Assembly (NCBI GenBank): GCA_017477435.1
Contig: JAFUVV010000027.1
Location: 1 to 64,000 of the forward strand
Source: Prevotella sp.
Lineage (GTDB): Bacteria > Bacteroidota > Bacteroidia > Bacteroidales > Bacteroidaceae
Reading direction: 5' to 3'
DNA length: 64,000 nt
The translations under genes and the position numbers were made by a program. The notes beneath the pieces are model-generated. The model ran no database searches and was not told the DNA's origin. It saw only the letters and a list, made by a program, of their open reading frames with translations. Position 1 is the stretch's first letter. The number at the start of each line of letters is the position of its first letter. Of the stretch, positions 62,680 through 64,000 are shown piece by piece.

Positions 62680-62710
62680 TTTGTTCTGCCCTCGGTTTTC
62701 ACTAACTTTG
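62680..62710 (+). promoter_or_regulatory. Promoter cassette copy for the thioredoxin-fold lipoprotein gene
   Basis: TTTG (62680-62683), 19 bp, TAACTTTG (62703-62710). It is the third and only intact copy of a tandem series. The gene starts 76 bp after the -7 box. Confidence 0.78.
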
Positions 62711-62785
62711 CACCACTAGTTATGAGTGCGAATAGGCTTCGGCGGTTCGCATGGAAGGGAAAAGAGAATAAAATAAACAAAAGAT

Positions 62786-63961
62786 ATGAAGAAAGTATTT
62801 TTAAAGAGTCTGCCTGCGTTTGCTATGATTGTGGCAGCCATCTTTGCATCATCGTGCACGAAGGAGAAGTTCAGTGTCGGTGGTGCTATTACTGAAGCAG
62901 CCGACTCGCTGCTTTATTTTGAGAACATGAGTCTCAATGGTCCCGTCGTTGTCGACTCCGCTCGCCTCACGGCCGAGGGCACGTTCTCGTTCTCCGACAA
63001 TGCTCCCGAGGCTCCTGAGTTCTACAGGCTCCGCATTGCCGGACAAGTGATAAACCTCGCTGTCGACTCCACTGAGCAGATCACGGTGAAGGCATTGTTC
63101 CCCACGATGGCTTCGGGGTATGAGGTGGAAGGGTCGGAGGAGTGTCTGACAGTGAAGGAACTGGCGCAGAAGCAAATCGCCCTGCAGCAGCAGATAAACC
63201 AGACCTTCGCCAATCCCGCCTACAGCTTCAAGGACGAGACGGAGGTGATAGACACGCTGGTGGAGAACTATAAAAACGACATACGGTCGAACTATATCTA
63301 CAAGGCTCCTATGCGGGCGTCGTCGTATTTTGCTCTCTTCCAGACAGTTAATACTGGCGGACTGTCGCGACTCATCTTCAATCCGCGCACATCGAAGAGC
63401 GATGTCGACGCCTTCGCTGCCGTGGCAACGAGCTGGGATGTCTACCATCCGAAGGCTAAGCGCGGGGAGAATCTCCACAACATCGCGATAGAAGGCATGA
63501 AGACCATCCGCCTCATACGCGCCAACGAGTCGAAGACCATCGACGCCTCGAAGGTGGACATCTCGAACATCATCGACATCACCCTGGCCGACAACAAGGG
63601 CAACGTGCGCAAACTGAGCGAGCTGCGGGGAAAGGTTGTCATGCTCGACTTCCATCTCTTCGCTTCCAGAGAGTCGACGGAGCGCATCATGGCACTGCGA
63701 GAGGTATATAACAAGTACCATGCCCAGGGATTTGAAATCTTCCAAGTGTCTGTCGATCCCGACGAACACTTCTGGAAGACCCAGACGGCAGCGCTGCCTT
63801 GGATATGCGTCCACGAGAGTCAGACCGACAACGGAGCGACGCTGATGAAGTACAACGTGCAGAGCGTCCCGACATTCTTCCTGCTCGACAAGAACTGCGT
63901 GCCCCACAAGCGCGATGTACAGATAAGCGACATCGATGCCGAAATCAAGAGTCTGCTTTAG
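62786..63961 (+). CDS. Thioredoxin-fold lipoprotein lacking CXXC (DUF4369/TlpA-like)
   Basis: A 391-residue protein. The signal ends in a lipobox (FASSC|TKEKF). Residues about 30-130 resemble the beta-rich DUF4369 domain often fused to TlpA-like reductases in Bacteroidetes. Residues about 260-390 have the thioredoxin fold (LSELRGKVVMLDFHLFASRES..., GFEIFQVSVDPDEHFWKT, YNVQSVPTFFLLDKN with the cis-Pro). The redox site, usually WCxxC right after the first strand, reads HLFASRES, with no cysteine. It therefore cannot act as a classical disulfide reductase; binding or a lost function is likely. Confidence 0.85.
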   Translation: MKKVFLKSLPAFAMIVAAIFASSCTKEKFSVGGAITEAADSLLYFENMSLNGPVVVDSARLTAEGTFSFSDNAPEAPEFYRLRIAGQVINLAVDSTEQITVKALFPTMASGYEVEGSEECLTVKELAQKQIALQQQINQTFANPAYSFKDETEVIDTLVENYKNDIRSNYIYKAPMRASSYFALFQTVNTGGLSRLIFNPRTSKSDVDAFAAVATSWDVYHPKAKRGENLHNIAIEGMKTIRLIRANESKTIDASKVDISNIIDITLADNKGNVRKLSELRGKVVMLDFHLFASRESTERIMALREVYNKYHAQGFEIFQVSVDPDEHFWKTQTAALPWICVHESQTDNGATLMKYNVQSVPTFFLLDKNCVPHKRDVQISDIDAEIKSLL

Positions 63962-63969
63962 CATGATAT

Positions 63970-64000
63970 TGAGCCTGACGACGTGTGTCTGTCAGGCTCA
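63970..64000 (+). terminator. Terminator hairpin at the window end
   Basis: Perfect 10-bp arms TGAGCCTGAC (63970-63979) and GTCAGGCTCA (63991-64000) directly after the last gene. Any T-run would lie outside the window. Confidence 0.6.

Overview
The window looks like chromosomal DNA of a Bacteroidales bacterium, most likely a Prevotella-type gut or rumen species. The evidence is a SusC/SusD polysaccharide-utilisation cluster, several proteins ending in type IX secretion (T9SS) sorting motifs, an S46 dipeptidyl-peptidase, Bacteroidetes promoters (TTTG, about 19-21 bp, TAnnTTTG), and housekeeping genes of clear Bacteroidales type. I see no rRNA, tRNA, phage module, insertion sequence or CRISPR array.

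Layout. 0.1-13.1 kb (minus strand): a glycan-utilisation cluster read GH2 - ELWxxDGT repeat protein - SusC - SusD - surface lipoprotein - GH93/sialidase-like enzyme, followed by a separately promoted S74/T9SS protein. The promoters of the first (GH2) and last (S74) genes carry the same direct-repeat operator at exactly the same distance from the -7 box, so they probably share one activator that lies outside the window. 13.8-29.6 kb (plus): housekeeping genes topA-aroK-speA, argB, an ECF sigma/anti-sigma pair, an M15 peptidase, a GDPD phosphodiesterase, a THUMP-like methyltransferase, a GNAT protein, parE, a CtpA-type protease and a small beta-barrel. 29.7-34.1 kb: a serine-type sulfatase (minus), a 1.1 kb repeat-rich gap, then two paralogous secreted proteins, the first broken by a frameshift. 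34.5-52.1 kb (plus): serB, a GLUG-repeat surface protein, a calcium-type P-ATPase, a HAD phosphatase, ribF, a CPBP protease, a zinc metalloprotease, an SpmAB fusion, a flippase and a DPP7-like peptidase. 52.7-64 kb: a small unknown peptide gene, a second ECF sigma/anti-sigma pair, ruvB-coaD-ybeY, a T9SS-exported FG-GAP/GH43 enzyme, a fucose-isomerase-like protein (minus) and a thioredoxin-fold lipoprotein without the CXXC motif.

The most striking signal lies between the genes. Eight intergenic loci carry arrays built on one lattice: alternating 4-bp inverted half-sites every 11 bp (half-site, N7, inverted half-site, N7; 22-bp period). Three sequence families share it: TACA/TGTA (three loci), GATA/TATC (two loci) and an A/T-rich TAAA/TTTA plus ATTT/AAAA type (three loci). 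Six of the eight arrays have exactly eight half-sites and are exactly 81 bp long; the two GATA/TATC arrays have twelve and ten. All three divergent intergenic regions in the window hold one. This same-face, two-turn geometry, kept while the sequence changes, suggests a family of protein-binding arrays or a short replicating element. I do not recognise it as a described system.

Other dispersed elements are: a promoter cassette (TTTG-N19-TA[ACT]CTTTGC with conserved spacer sequence) in front of five unrelated genes; a roughly 47-bp repeat in six copies; a 391-bp unit with perfect 41-bp inverted ends; an AACGNN hexamer repeat present both between genes and inside the P-ATPase gene; and a nearly identical 3'-terminal coding cassette shared by unrelated secreted proteins.
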